Part shown: positions 1-11,547 of the stretch, in pieces
Position numbering within the stretch: position 1 is the stretch's first letter
Layout: each line of letters opens with the position of its first letter
Source: Takifugu bimaculatus
Taxonomy: Eukaryota > Chordata > Actinopteri > Tetraodontiformes > Tetraodontidae
Length of the DNA: 64,000 nt
Assembly (NCBI GenBank): GCA_004026145.2
Contig: CP034979.1
Span: 5,250,701-5,314,700 of the forward strand
Reading direction: 5' to 3'
Made by a program: the position numbers and the translations under genes
The notes under the pieces: model-generated
Databases searched by the model: none
What the model saw: only the letters and a program-made list of their open reading frames with translations
What the model was told of the DNA's origin: nothing

Positions 1-527
1 TAAACACAGTTGCTAAATGAAAAATAGAATTGAAGCTCTTTTGCACCAATGACGCGGCGAGCAAATTTGACCTTTCTCGAATCTGTTATTTTGTTTAAAC
101 TACTTTGAAATTTTAAAATCTATAAGCTGTCACGCTCGCAGTGAGGTTGAGAGACATTTTTGAGTCAGGTGTTCGCTGTGGTTGGTGTCTTCTTTCACCC
201 TCTGGTCACTAATTAGGGCTGAAATCTGCACCTAAATCATGTCGCTGCACTGATAGAAGCGTTTTACTCATTAGAGGAAAATGTAAAATGAGTCAAATAA
301 GGAAAACTAAACCCGTCCTTTAGTCACACATTTTATTTCCTTTCAAACTTTGAGATAAATGCGGTTCGTGTCTCTCGGCGTTCTACCTTCAAACTGACTG
401 GTGCGCATTAATTTGATTAATAATTAGTGAATTCTTCATTTTAGCATTCAGACGTAAAATATTATTTTCTCTAATGTCAGTGAGACGTCGTTGTTTTTGT
501 TAAAGTTACATTAAGTGTGTGTATGTG

Positions 528-575
<48 letters not shown>

Positions 576-721
576 TAAGAGAGAGAGAGAGAGTTCTTCT
601 TTACAAATGATTATTTATATTGTTTCCACAAATGTAAAATCTTCTTTTAAATCCACACCTTCTGTCAGACTGACTTTGTGGCCATTTCCCCCCCTAATTT
701 TTTCCTGTTTTGTATTTGCAG
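1..721 (+). other. six2: 3' part of six2 intron 1
   Basis: This is non-coding sequence leading into the last six2 exon. It ends in a clear 3' splice site: a T-rich tract at about 690-719, then TTTGCAG with the AG at 720-721. The 5' splice site and exon 1, which would encode the SIX domain and homeodomain, lie left of the window. The stretch is AT-rich and contains one compound GT/GA microsatellite. I see no other gene in it. Confidence 0.85.
515..593. repeat. (GT)n(GA)n compound microsatellite in six2 intron
   Basis: An interrupted GT run to about 562 passes directly into a GA run to about 593. It lies about 130 bp upstream of the exon 2 acceptor and is likely length-polymorphic. Confidence 0.95.
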
Positions 722-1028
722 AGAAAACAACGAAAACAGCAACAGCCACAACCCCCTGACTTCCTCCATGAACGGGAGTAAATCTCTCCTGGGGAGCTCA
801 GACGACGACAAAACACCCTCGGGGACTCCGGATCACACGTCCCCGAGCCCGGCTCTGCTCCTCGGCTCTAATGCTGGTTTACAGTCCCTCCACGGCCTCG
901 CCCCCCCTCCGGGGCCAAGCGCCATCCCCGTCCCAGGCGGTGCAGAGTCTGTGCACCTTCACCACTCTTTGCACCACGACACCATATTGAACCCTATGTC
1001 TTCGAATCTAGTGGACCTTGGCTCTTAA
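722..1028 (+). CDS. six2: SIX2 homeobox transcription factor, last coding exon (C-terminal 101 aa)
   Basis: This exon encodes the C-terminal region of the SIX2 transcription factor, which maintains nephron progenitors and acts in craniofacial and other mesenchyme. The exon starts after a TTTGCAG acceptor. Its first base completes a split Arg codon (phase 2), as expected after the homeodomain-flanking KER of SIX1/SIX2. The translation starts ENNENSNSHNPL, has the SIX2-type segments KTPSGTPDH, SPALLL and PGPSA(I/V)PVPGG, and ends ILNPMSSNLVDLGS. SIX1 shares only the final LVDLGS and lacks the KTPSGTPDH/PGPSA blocks, so SIX2 is favoured. The region is a low-complexity Ser/Pro/His-rich transactivation tail with no folded domain. 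It stops at TAA 1026-1028. The SIX domain and homeodomain are in exon 1, outside the window. An upstream in-frame extension reaching 678 is intron, not coding. The convergent neighbour six3 suggests six2a if that gene is six3a; this paralogue call is an inference. Confidence 0.95.
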
Positions 1029-1790
1029 AAACCTGCCCAGGAGGAAAAAAGAGGACAGTTTTAAGGTCATTTACGCGTGTGAGACTGTAGCTTCGAGCCG
1101 ACGTGGAAAAGTGGAGAGACTCGACCCCGCAGCCACCGTCATGAATCTCTTTGGCCTCCAACTCAACCTGTAACTCAACAAGTGGGACAGAAGCTGCCAG
1201 TTTCCTCAGATTAAACTGCTGCTTGTTTCTGGGATTATCTCGACACCAGTGTCAGGCAGTGCACTTAAAAAGGAGGCAGCGAGCTAGTGTGTGACTGTGT
1301 GCGTGCGTGCGTGTGTGCGTGCGTGTGTGCGTGTGGGTGTACGTGTGTTTGCGTGCGACAGCTGCGTTAAACACAGTTCTGGAGAATGTCCGCAGTCAGG
1401 AGCTTCTTCAGCTCGTTTTTATTAAAACACAGAATGTAATAAGGTTATAAAAATGAGAACATTAACATTATAATGTCTTAATTATTGTACTATTATTTCC
1501 GGGGTTAAGTAGCTAATATGATATAAAATACAAAAGCCTTTTCCCCCAGAACGAGCCATAAGCTTTTATTTTATTTTTCTTTCTGTTTTGAGGGGTTGTT
1601 GAAACGATGGGAAGCGTCTGTCTTTTACGAGCCGTGACATGTTGAAATATCTTAATCACTTCGTATTATTAATAATATTTGCATTTTTATTCGGGAATAG
1701 ACTGCATGTAAACATTGCGACAGAATGATAAAGCGAGTCACCTATAGTTTCTTATACCCTTTACAATAAAAGAAACAGAAATGCCAAAAT
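1029..1790 (+). other. six2: six2 3' UTR (approximate end)
   Basis: This follows the TAA stop directly. It contains a degenerate GT/CG-rich microsatellite at about 1287-1358 and then AT-rich sequence. The first good polyadenylation hexamer is AATAAA at 1765-1770, with a second at 1874-1879. The end is inferred from the hexamer and could be elsewhere. Confidence 0.55.
1765..1770 (+). terminator. six2: Candidate six2 poly(A) signal AATAAA
   Basis: Canonical hexamer about 740 nt after the stop codon, in the sense orientation. A second AATAAA at 1874-1879 is an alternative. Confidence 0.45.
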
Positions 1791-3782
1791 TCCTGGAAAT
1801 TGGGCTTTTCTTTGATTCTGAGTGATTCTCGGCAGCTTTCCCTCTCGTTGGAACGTTTTATTTAACGGATTTAAATAAAGGAAGAAATTCCAACATGAGA
1901 ACAAAAACAGAAATCAAATCGTAGACGAAAGACAACTTTGAAATGTTCACGCAGGTTATTTGATATTCAAAATAAGATGGTATTAGTATAATCGAGATTT
2001 AAGGATTATGCGGGTGTAAAAAATGTCATATTCTTTTCCACAATCGTTTGAATCTGTAAAAGACACACAAACATAAGACGCAGTTAGTTAAATAATTTAA
2101 TACTAACAATCGAAAATAAAACAAATCAAGAGATGTAGCTTTAACTCCAGATGAATAGTAGAGCTTCAGAAACTTAGAGGGAACTAATCAAATGCGCGTG
2201 AATTACTGTTATTACGGTAATGACCGGCTCCAGGCTAGAGATGAACAATTTTGATATCCACAATAATATGATGTTCCTGCAGAGCGGCTCGTCCCTCCGC
2301 TCAGGTTTAAGGGGTCCAAAACAACAAAGTGGAAACCCGCGTTGAAAGAAAACACTTTATATGAAGAGCCTGTGCCCCCCCATCCACCCCCCTCACCCCC
2401 CTCACCCAGCTCACCCGGGCAGCTGTCATGAGATTAACGCCAAATTTATTACCGTCATTTTTAAATTTTTGGCTGGAACTGTAATGTGACAGCGGCACAA
2501 AACAGTCAAAGTGGCCTGTTTTTATTTGTTCAGTTAATGTCTGTAGGCGGTCGAGAACAAATACACTGATTCGAACCCACAGTCGCAACAATTTCAGCCC
2601 GGCTAGAAATTACTTCGTCACCTAATGGGGAGTTTTACGCGCCGAGGATGCGTTAAAAAAAAAAATTGGGGACATTTTGGCGCCGTCCTAAATGAGGGAG
2701 GCTTAAGTGTGAAGTGTGTGTAAATCGGAAGGGTCATCAGCACCTCGTTGGCCTGATCTGATGGCGCGGGAAGGTCCGCGACACGTGTGGCGCTCTGCTG
2801 TTAACGAGGACCTGCGCGCATCTGGATCCACTCAAAACAAGAACCAGCAGACACAACACGGAATAGTTTCCCACCAAACCGTCTCCTTCACTCCACCGGG
2901 CGCGGTGGTTTGCAGCCTCCGCGCTCAGGTTTGAAACGTGAACCATGAGCGCGCCGGTAGAGCCAGTGACACGATTTATGGACACAAAGGAAAAACGTTA
3001 GTTGTTCTGATTACCCACAAAGGCTAAGTGGCAATAAGGAATCAGGAAAAACTGCCAGACAGGCGGGAACTAGCCTTGGTTTCTCACACTAAAGGTCTTT
3101 TAGGTCGATGTAAAGCACAAAAGTCTCGTAATGCCTCAGGAGGAAACTCATGAAGTCATCCAGGAGACAGTGTTGATCTGACACCTTTGGAAAATCCATC
3201 CTGCTTTTATGGGAATTTAATCAACTGGTGCGTAAAGGATGCTCTTAATGTTTCCACCCCATGTTAAGCTAAACTAATACATTTTAACATTTGCTGTAAG
3301 TGTATGATAAAAATCATTTTGTCTGTTTTTGACAAGACCCAAGACAAGACCTTGTAATCTGATTTGTTTAAACTGTCATTAATATTTGCTGCGATTTTAG
3401 ATGAAAATCCCAGTTTGCACTTGGTTAATAATAGGCCTAATAATTATTTAAATGTTGAAATTATTATTTTTAAAATGAGCTGAGCTGGGAACATAAAAAA
3501 TTAAGAAATAAAATATACTTGAGGACATCCGAAACAGCCCTATAAAGGTGTTGGGACATGGAATTGTCAGATATCCTTGTTACTTTGTGACACCTTAGTG
3601 GCCCCAGTGGAGAAATTCACTTTTTAGGACCTCCTTCTGGGAGGTCAGAGGTCACACTTTTACAGCTACAGCCTCCGAAGTGAGAAGGATTCTCAAAGCT
3701 CTGGATGGTTCTGTCCTGTTTAAACACAGCAGTTTTAAAATGACCCAAATCATTTTACAGGTGAAAACTGAAGCAGGTGACG

Positions 3783-3868
<86 letters not shown>

Positions 3869-6210
3869 TTGTCGGGGGAGGGGACGCTGTTGAGCATATG
3901 TGATGATTATTGTCACTTGCTGCTTTGAGAAGTTTGATCTGAGAGCTCGGCTGCAGATACGCAGCATAACTGAAACAGTCAGAGCTAAAAATCAAGTGTT
4001 GGAAATGACTTTTAGCCTTTCAGCTTCCTCACACAGAAACACACACATGCGTGTGCCACTTCGTAAAAATGCAGAATCCTCGTCACTGTTTGGACTGGGA
4101 TGTCTAATAAAGAATACTGATGACAGAAAAGGAGAAGCTGTGGGATTAATGTTTTGCTTCAACACATTAAAAACATGGACAGGTGGGTCTCCTACCTTAG
4201 ATTGGTTTGGTAAGAACCGTCCTCTAACATGTGTTTAAAATGTCGACAGTCTTATAAAAGTAATTTTAGCCGGTTTGGCTTTGCTTGTGGCTATGAAACG
4301 GATCCACAATGTAGCCTCAGGTGGATGAAGCCTGCTGAGCTGAGGGATTGTGATCATTGATTCAAATATAAACGAAAATGGCTCGCAGGAAGCCCTCTTT
4401 GGCTCATCCCGACCCACTGAAGAGAGCGAGAGAGAGTTTCCAGGCAGAGATGAAGCCATGAAATATGCGTGTCCAGGCCAAGCTCGGCGAGGAACACCCA
4501 GAGAGACATACGGATGAAATCAAACTTTTTCATTAGGCTGATTATGTACAACGAGGTCTGCTTATTGTTACTTCAGCCTGAATCAGCTTCCTAAGCTAGA
4601 AGCTAGAAAACTAGCTTTAATGAAGCCAACCTGGGAGTAACATGTAAATATCAATAATAAAAGTTGCTCTAACAGGGTCAATACCATACTGTTACAGCAG
4701 CAGCAGCCTCAGTGCACAAAATAGTCTCATTTAATTTATTAATCTAACTCTTTGTAAACCAGTTCATTAGTCATTATGCTTTTTATTCATTATAATATAG
4801 ATCATTCTGGAGCAAAAAGCACCAACTGGGAATGGATACTTGTCATATTTTCCCAATAATTTTACTTAAAATTTTGATTGTTGTTGGCGTTTACAATAAT
4901 TTTGCTACACTTGGAGGTCATACACAGTGACTGCGACCACAAATGAGCTTTTCATCCATCACTTTGTGTATCAGGTGTGTCCCATAAAATGGGATAAAGC
5001 AGCGGGGAGTTTAGGCTGTGAGGAGGAGGAGGAGGAGGAGTGGGTGCACAGAGGGCATATGGGTGTAGAGTTACAGTCACCAAAGAGAGAAAAAGAGGGA
5101 TGACCAGGGGAAAATGGGCATTAATCCGTCCCCTGTGTCCTTTATGTGTACTCTTACAAAACACACAGTGTCATGAAAGCATAAGTCCGCTGTGGGCTCC
5201 CTTTGCTGGGGTCAAAGGTCACCAGGCAGACTACGCTTACACCTTCTACATCTAAGACCTGACACATTCAGGGACACGAAAGCTACATGATAACATCTTG
5301 CGTTTAAACATTAAATATGAATCAGTGACAGAGCCGCCTCGTGCTGCTTTTTTCTCCTCTGAGCGTCCACCAGAAGTTTCAGTTGTACCTCATATTCAGT
5401 CACTCTAAAGGCAGAGCATGCGTTTACTGTTTGAGTGTTTGTGGACATGCAGATACGTGTGTGAGTGTGTGTGTGTGCATGCGTGTGTTGCATGCATTCA
5501 TTCGGGGTCAAGAAAAGCTCACCTGGGCTTCTACTGTAAATTCCTGCTTGGCAGGCAGACACAGCCCATTCTGATCGCATTAGGTTCACTCCGATGGCTT
5601 TTCCAGCTATTGTCACCTGACACCGCTCCATTAAATCTGTCCAGCGTGAAGATTAACTGCACCAGTCCTCCTGCTTTCACTTGGTGTTCTCGCTGAGCAC
5701 TGAGGGGCAGGTTAAATCATGCAGACGGCTTTCAGAGTTTACTGTACTTTAGCTTCTCTGGCCTTTAGCTTGATGTCAGATCAGCAAACGTTACAACATA
5801 TTTTCGAGGTGCAATTGAATGCATCTTTTCCTGAATCAAACTTTCTTCAAATGAGTCTCATCTAAAAAAAATAAAAATGAATGAAACACACAACTGTCTG
5901 ACAGATGTTGGGAAACAACAGCAGATCCAGAAAAAAACCACAACAGCACCCTGAGAACAAGTTGAGAACTTTATTGTCATGGCAACATGACAAATAGTCA
6001 ACAATTGTAAACAACAATGAGACAAAAATAATCTTACACTTGGTTCTTTTAATTATTGTGCTTTAGTGCAGTTGAAGTCACGTGTCAGATCAATGATGGA
6101 TTCAGAACTTCATAATGAGAAGATAAATCAAAGGATCAACAGATGGCTGAAGTAATTGTAAAGTTAACAAAAATGCTTTAGTATTTATTTCAAACCTTGC
6201 TTACAGACAT
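1791..6210. other. six2-six3 intergenic sequence, six2-proximal
   Basis: No coding gene was recognised. The stretch has AT-rich sequence at 1800-2300, a GC-richer block at about 2690-2960, and a long GAT microsatellite at 3784-3868. Short GT/CA runs occur near 5460-5490. All reading frames here are short or driven by repeats. Individual enhancers cannot be singled out with confidence. Confidence 0.5.
3784..3868. repeat. (GAT)n trinucleotide microsatellite, about 28 units
   Basis: An uninterrupted 85-bp GAT run. Its six frames give runs of Met, Asp, Ile, Ser and His, so the reading frames covering it are artefacts. Confidence 0.98.
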
Positions 6211-6545
6211 ACATGAAGATGCTTTAATATTGATGACTTTATCACAGAGTGAAAAATACCTGACATCCGATTTATTTTGTTTTATGTATTATTGAATGCA
6301 AATGTTTTAAACGCAGTCAACATTTATTTTATGCATTTTCCCAAAAATAACCTTTATCTGATAGAAATGAACTATATGCCTGCTGTGACCTATGCTGTCC
6401 TGCTCAGAATGATGCCAAAGAACTTCCCTCTACCTTTGTTCATTGTTCATTCTGCACACAGACAGATTGTAGGAATGTGGTCCACATTTGAAATGATAAA
6501 ACCAAATGATAAAGCCCTTTAAGCTCTAAATGTGATCTATATTTA
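6211..6545. repeat. 335-bp direct repeat, copy A
   Basis: Aligns without any indel to 7814-8148 at a constant offset of 1603 bp, with roughly a dozen substitutions by eye, mostly transitions. Both copies start at ACATGAAGATGC and end at GTGATCTATATTTA. An 81-codon frame is open in both copies. Most differences in it change an amino acid, so it does not behave like a conserved protein. I do not recognise the family. An ancient local duplication or two insertions of one mobile element are both possible. Confidence 0.9.
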
Positions 6546-6607
6546 AAGGGAAAGCTGCTGTCTTGTCCCCCTAAAAGCACAACGACCCTTCTGTGCTAAA
6601 CACCTGC

Positions 6608-6620
6608 TCCCACCTAGTGG
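6608..6620 (-). promoter_or_regulatory. Candidate CTCF site, pointing towards six2
   Basis: On the - strand it reads CCACTAGGTGGGA, matching the CTCF core CCASYAGRKGGCR at 12 of 13 positions. Such motifs occur by chance, but this one faces opposite to the matches at 8263 and 10004. Confidence 0.45.
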
Positions 6621-7813
6621 TCACGGGGTGTAACTGCAGAGCAGCGGCCTGGATGGTTCAGTTCAGGTAACGTTCTGATGGTGACGGGCGTGTTTTAGGT
6701 TATGTCAATATTATTAGAGCATGGGCAGGGACCCAGGCACCTCCGTTGACATAGCACGTAAGGTAAAATACCTTCATTTTAGTGTTTCATCCAACTTTGT
6801 GTGTTTAGCATTTATTTAAACAAACAAACAAACTATAAAACACTGTTTGGCTACGTTAACTTAAATGTGACTTGACAGCTTTGATACATAAAAAAGATCT
6901 CTTTGCTTAACTTGATCGTGTGTCTACCTCTCTTCATCCCTTCTCTCCCTCCCTTTCCCAATATCTTACACCAGACTGGTTTCTTCTATTTCCTCCCTCC
7001 CACATCAATGGCAGCTGCTCCAAGTCTCTTTTGCTTTGTTGACGTTCACTTGCTGCTTGATTAGCTTCCCCGCTGCACTCCCAAGTGCTCCTGGGTTTCC
7101 GCCAAAGCAATTTTGTAGTGAGAAAAGCAGAAAACACGCCACGGGTATAATTTCACTACACAATGAGAGGTTTAGGGGGGGTGGGTGTCAGTGACCTTAA
7201 AGCTTCTGCATCCACCATTTGTAATTTAGTGTGCACTTGACTTGACACGCAGACGTGTAACTGCTGGCATGGATCTGCCGTCAGCGGCCTGCACCGATGT
7301 CAGCGTGGCTGCAGCTCATGTGGAGCCAGGTTCCGGTGTCGTCCTCTGTACATTCATATACAGTATTTCTATGTGCATTTATACAGTATATCCTTCAGCT
7401 CTGATTCACTGAAGTTTCCTGGCGTTTGCTCACATTCGCAGGCTTCATGGAGACCCCTGGTGGCGGAAGAAGGTATTTCGATTGCCTTATAATATCACAA
7501 CAATGCGTGTAAATAAAATTATTTCACAAACAATATTCACATTATTGCAAATTGTTTGTCAAGATTACTTTAACCGTCAATACGTCAGCGCTTCAGTCCA
7601 TTAAGAAAAATAAAATAAAATTATAGAGGTCATGAAAGGGTGACGTGGATTAAATGGCTTCAGTGAATATTTTACTGTGCAACCTGAAACAGGATATTCA
7701 ATTTATGTTCTCACGGAATTACAAATAAAAGCAAAAAAGAAACACGATATCATCATTAGAATTTATTTAACACATTTTAAAAAACAAACAACAATAATAT
7801 TGAAGAAGAATAT
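6621..7813. other. Unique spacer between the two direct repeats
   Basis: No gene was recognised. The sequence is mixed in composition with pyrimidine-rich stretches at about 6930-6990. It contains no second copy of the flanking repeat and no clear terminal inverted repeats. A weak CTCF-like string, CCCCTGGTGGCGG, lies near 7453 and is not called. Confidence 0.45.
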
Positions 7814-8148
7814 ACATGAAGATGCTTTAATATTGATGACTTTATCACAGAGTGAAAAATACCTGACATCCAATTTATATTGTTTTATGTATTATTGAAT
7901 GCAAATGTTTTAAATGCAGTCAACATTTATTTTATACATTTTCCCAAAAATAACCTTTATCTGATAGAAACGAACTATATGCCTGCTGTGACCTACGCTG
8001 TCCTGCTCAGAATTATGCCAAAGAACTTCCCTCTACCTTGGTTCATTGTTCATTCTACACACAGAAAGATTGTAGGAATGTGGTCCACATTTAAAATGAT
8101 AAAACCAAATGATAAAGCCCTTTAAGCTCTAAATGTGATCTATATTTT
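7814..8148. repeat. 335-bp direct repeat, copy B
   Basis: Second copy of the element at 6211-6545, same orientation, no indels. Upstream of the match the two loci diverge, though a short TTAG-ATTTATTT string is shared about 50 bp away. The true element may therefore be longer and more decayed at that end. Confidence 0.9.
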
Positions 8149-8252
8149 ATATAGGATATGAACAAAAGTAGCTTTTAAACGCAGATTGTCAATAAAACAC
8201 AAGCTTCAGTAAAAACATCGGAAGAAATCAGAAGTTATTATTCTAGTGTGTT

Positions 8253-8276
8253 TTACTAGATGGCACTAGATGGCAG
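8253..8276 (+). promoter_or_regulatory. Tandem candidate CTCF sites, pointing towards six3
   Basis: Two overlapping copies of ACTAGATGGCA, starting at 8255 and 8265, 10 bp apart. The second, GCACTAGATGGCAG, matches CCASYAGRKGGCR at 12 of 13 positions. The first lacks the leading CC. Confidence 0.45.
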
Positions 8277-9655
8277 TAAACCATCAGCACACACCCACGG
8301 AGCTGCTTTACATCCCCGAAATTAAGGCAATCAACCAAAGAAGCATATATCTGTAAAATGTTTAAACAAATGTGTGTTTTTGAAAATGATGCTCAGTATC
8401 AAATGTTCAATGAATAATCAAATGCTGTGAAAGAACTGAGGCGTTGAAGGAGCCGCCATCACTCCTCTAAGCCTCTATCATGCTGGCTGTGCTTTTCTCT
8501 CCTCTTTCTGCCCCTTCAGGGAGCTGCTTCTGCCTGCTGAACTGGACTTGAGTGAAGGGCCAGCGCTGCCTTCAATAATAGATGCCTTCTGGAGGCCACC
8601 TTGGGACAAAGGCCATTTTTAAAGAGATGCTTTGCAAATACTCCACGGCCGATTCATGAACACCAGTCTATGAAAAATAGAAAAAGTGGTCAAACAAAAC
8701 AGCAATAATTCAGCAAAGGGCCTCCAGAGCCCTGAGCCAGTTATTAAGCAGCAAGGTGCATCGGACAAGCAGCACTTAAGGAAATGCTGTTGAAGGCGAT
8801 GAAGTGCAAACGGTGAGTGTAAAACAGAAATTTCATTAAACTTTCTCCCTTTTTCCAGGTGGTTAATCTCCAGAAAAGAAGCAGCCTGTGACAAGCAAAT
8901 CCTCTTGACTGAACTGAGTCAGGTGGGTGTGTGAGGAGGGAGCCAGGCAGAGGAAAAGACCAGAATAATTTCAGTTTATCTATGAATTTTTAAAGTTCTT
9001 CAGCAGTTCAGCTGATGGCCGAACTTTCAGCGTTGGTTACTAAGCAAAGAAGATGAAAAAGACTCAACGTTTCATTAATTCGTTCCATAAATTGGACCAC
9101 AGATATAGATAGAATTCTATTTTCATGCTTAAAATTGTAACTCTGTGATGGCTGGATGCGTCTCCGTGAACCTAAAGAGCGTGTAGAACCGTGGAATTGA
9201 CCCCAGTCACCTCCGATAAAGGTTGCATGAACTTCTTGCTATCTCGCTGAGTAAATGGGACTTATTGGTAACTGTGTGTAACACGATGTCATGTGTTTCT
9301 CCTCCATCATTTATAGCGCATCCTCATCTGCCGGCTTCCCTCTCAAACTGTCCTGCTCTCTGGAACAGGCGGGTTAAAGTCTAAAAGGCTGCGCTCCAGC
9401 GGTTCTGCCTCAGCTCTGCCATCACCGCGTCCATCTGTCCTCCATACACCCTCAGCAGTCGGTCGCTTGGCTCTGCAAAACTCCGGGTATCAGTTTTTAA
9501 AAATTAACCAGGGATCAGGGGTTCCATTACACTCTCTGGCATCTGAATCCTTGATCTAGCACTAAAATGAGAAGCCAGCTCAGTGTTCCAACATCATTTG
9601 ACTTCGGCGATGAAACTTTGATGAGTGTGTTCTGCAGCAAACAGTGACCCCAGTT

Positions 9656-9658
<3 letters not shown>

Positions 9659-9697
<39 letters not shown>
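9659..9697. repeat. (GT)n microsatellite
   Basis: Pure GT run of about 39 bp. Confidence 0.97.
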
Positions 9698-9700
<3 letters not shown>

Positions 9701-10003
9701 TCACTGTGCTAGCTTCTGTAGTGTACATGGTCAAGGTTGCACTGGAGCACAAGAAATCCTTAATAGGGGCCTTTAATGCTGTGAAATGTACTCATGTGTC
9801 TTGAATTGGGTGTCATGCTTTAAAATCCCTTTTTGTAAGTGGAAGCTGCTAAGCCTCATTCAAATGCCGAGCTAATAAAAACATTTAAATGCAATAAAAC
9901 ACCATTTTTCAAAAGAAAAATACATACATCAGTAGAAAAGATATTGAACATCTTTGCACAGACACGTGAACGGGCCATAGTAACGCTGTTATTATAGTAA
10001 AGG

Positions 10004-10017
10004 CCGCTAGATGGCAG
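10004..10017 (+). promoter_or_regulatory. Candidate CTCF site, pointing towards six3
   Basis: CCGCTAGATGGCAG matches the CTCF core CCASYAGRKGGCR with a single A-to-G difference at position 3. It has the same orientation as the tandem motifs at 8253-8276 and is opposite to 6608-6620. Confidence 0.5.
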
Positions 10018-10631
10018 TCAAGGAACACGTTTGGCCCGCGGCCCCCAGTTTTCAGCCACTGCGCGTCTGCAGCGATTCGGCTGTTCTGGTCTCAATCTGG
10101 ATCCTCCTCCGTCCGTGCTGGTTGTGATCGCCACAAGGTTTTTTTAATGGTGTTTTTAGTGTTTGGACTCTAATTGAGTGACAAGAAAGGTTGTATCAGC
10201 ATTCCAGTGTAATGAATAAATGATAATAATATAATTAAATAATAAAAAATATAATATACATTACAGACCTCACAGACCTTCGGGACAGAGAGGTCCAGGC
10301 GCGGCGAGACCGGCTGTCCACACTCGGGTCCTCTCGGTGGTTTCCAGCAGGCAGGAGCTCCAGCTGATGGACAATAGCCTCCAGCATCACACCGGGGAAC
10401 AATCAGCAGTTCATGGACGGAAGAGGGGGAGCAAAAGGGGGACTTTCCATTAAAAAGTCCGAGAGCAGGACAGAGTCCCGCAGTGATTACTTTCCCCTAA
10501 TAAACTATTTAGACGTCCTTGTCTTGACAATTATAGCCTAAGAAAAGACTAAGAGTTTAAATGTAATTGTACTAAATAAATATGCAAAGTACACGTAGGC
10601 CGTGTTATTTGATGAGGTATTTGTTGCATTT

Positions 10632-10647
10632 GGGGGGGGGGGGGGGG
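10632..10647. repeat. Poly-G homopolymer (16 G)
   Basis: Uninterrupted run of 16 G on the + strand, able to form G-quadruplex structure. The exact length is prone to sequencing error. Confidence 0.9.
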
Positions 10648-10945
10648 TATTTTCAAATAAGAATATTTACAATCATAACCGCCAAATCAGAAATGAGATC
10701 GTAACATGATTTTAATTATTCAGTTTCTGAAGATAGAAATTCTACCCCCTCCCTTCTCTGACACCCCCCACCCCAACATATGCTGTTAATAAGGCAGTTT
10801 TCACGGTGCTGTACGAGTGTGTGTCACGCTAAGAAGGCCTGAGAACAGCGGTAGAAAACACAGGTGCTGGGGCTCTATTTAAGCTGCTCAGCCCTCTGTC
10901 CACTCGGTGTGCACAAGGCGAGAGATCACAGCCTGCGCGCGCGCA

Positions 10946-10946
<1 letters not shown>

Positions 10947-10989
<43 letters not shown>
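10947..10989. repeat. (AC)n microsatellite
   Basis: AC run preceded by a short GC alternation at about 10935-10944. Both are alternating purine-pyrimidine tracts of the Z-DNA-prone kind. A shorter interrupted CA run follows at about 11142-11175. Confidence 0.97.
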
Positions 10990-10991
<2 letters not shown>

Positions 10992-11299
10992 GGGAAGGGG
11001 TGGTGTTGAAAGTGTTCGCTTGAGTAAGCCAGAGTTGGGTTGCTTTCATGTTATGCTTGTTTTAAAAAGATGAGGCTTGTGCAATGGCAGTCCACGCTGA
11101 TAAGCATTAGACTGGAGTATTTCTTACCACCCCCTCCCCAACTCACACACGCACACACGCACACACACACACACAACCTGAGAGTATGATCCCATCTGTG
11201 CGTACACGGCAGCCTACATCAGCTAATGGAAGCGCGCAGTTGGTCTCGTATCACTGCCTTATGTGACCCCGAATATGGACGCTGTCCCTTGTCTTTGAC

Positions 11300-11300
<1 letters not shown>

Positions 11301-11357
<57 letters not shown>
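11301..11357. repeat. (GT)n microsatellite, 57 bp
   Basis: Pure GT run. The frames crossing it are repeat artefacts. Confidence 0.98.
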
Positions 11358-11358
<1 letters not shown>

Positions 11359-11461
11359 TGGGGCTATGGGTTGACCAGTTGTCAACAAATAGCAGGTGCA
11401 GGGCGACTGAGACGCAGACATTCGTGCGCTTTACGCAGCACTGAAGTGGCCACACATTTAA

Positions 11462-11547
11462 CCCTTGTGTGATAAAATTAATTAATTTTATCATTTTTCT
11501 TTTAAAAAGTGAAAACGGGTCCCACAGACCCGAACACCACACAAGGG
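11462..11547. mobile_element. 86-bp piggyBac-like MITE
   Basis: A perfect 10-bp terminal inverted repeat, CCCTTGTGTG at the left and CACACAAGGG at the right, is flanked on both sides by TTAA (11458-11461 and 11548-11551). A TTAA duplication and CCCTT-type ends are hallmarks of the piggyBac superfamily. The interior has two short palindromes: GATAAAATTAATTAATTTTATC, split here across 11471-11492, and the hairpin CGGGTC..GACCCG near the right end. There is no coding capacity, so it was presumably mobilised by a transposase encoded elsewhere. The intact ends suggest a fairly recent insertion. Confidence 0.85.

Noticed and set aside
678..721. Upstream extension of the six2 exon 2 frame
   Set aside because: It is intronic polypyrimidine sequence ending in the TTTGCAG acceptor, and the first residue is from GTG.
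3652..3995. Several overlapping frames with Met, Ile, Ser or His homopolymers
   Set aside because: All are translations of the (GAT)28 microsatellite.
6277..8125. Similar 81-codon open frames in two places, suggesting a duplicated small gene
   Set aside because: They lie inside the 335-bp direct repeat. Most differences between copies are amino-acid changing, and there is no family resemblance.
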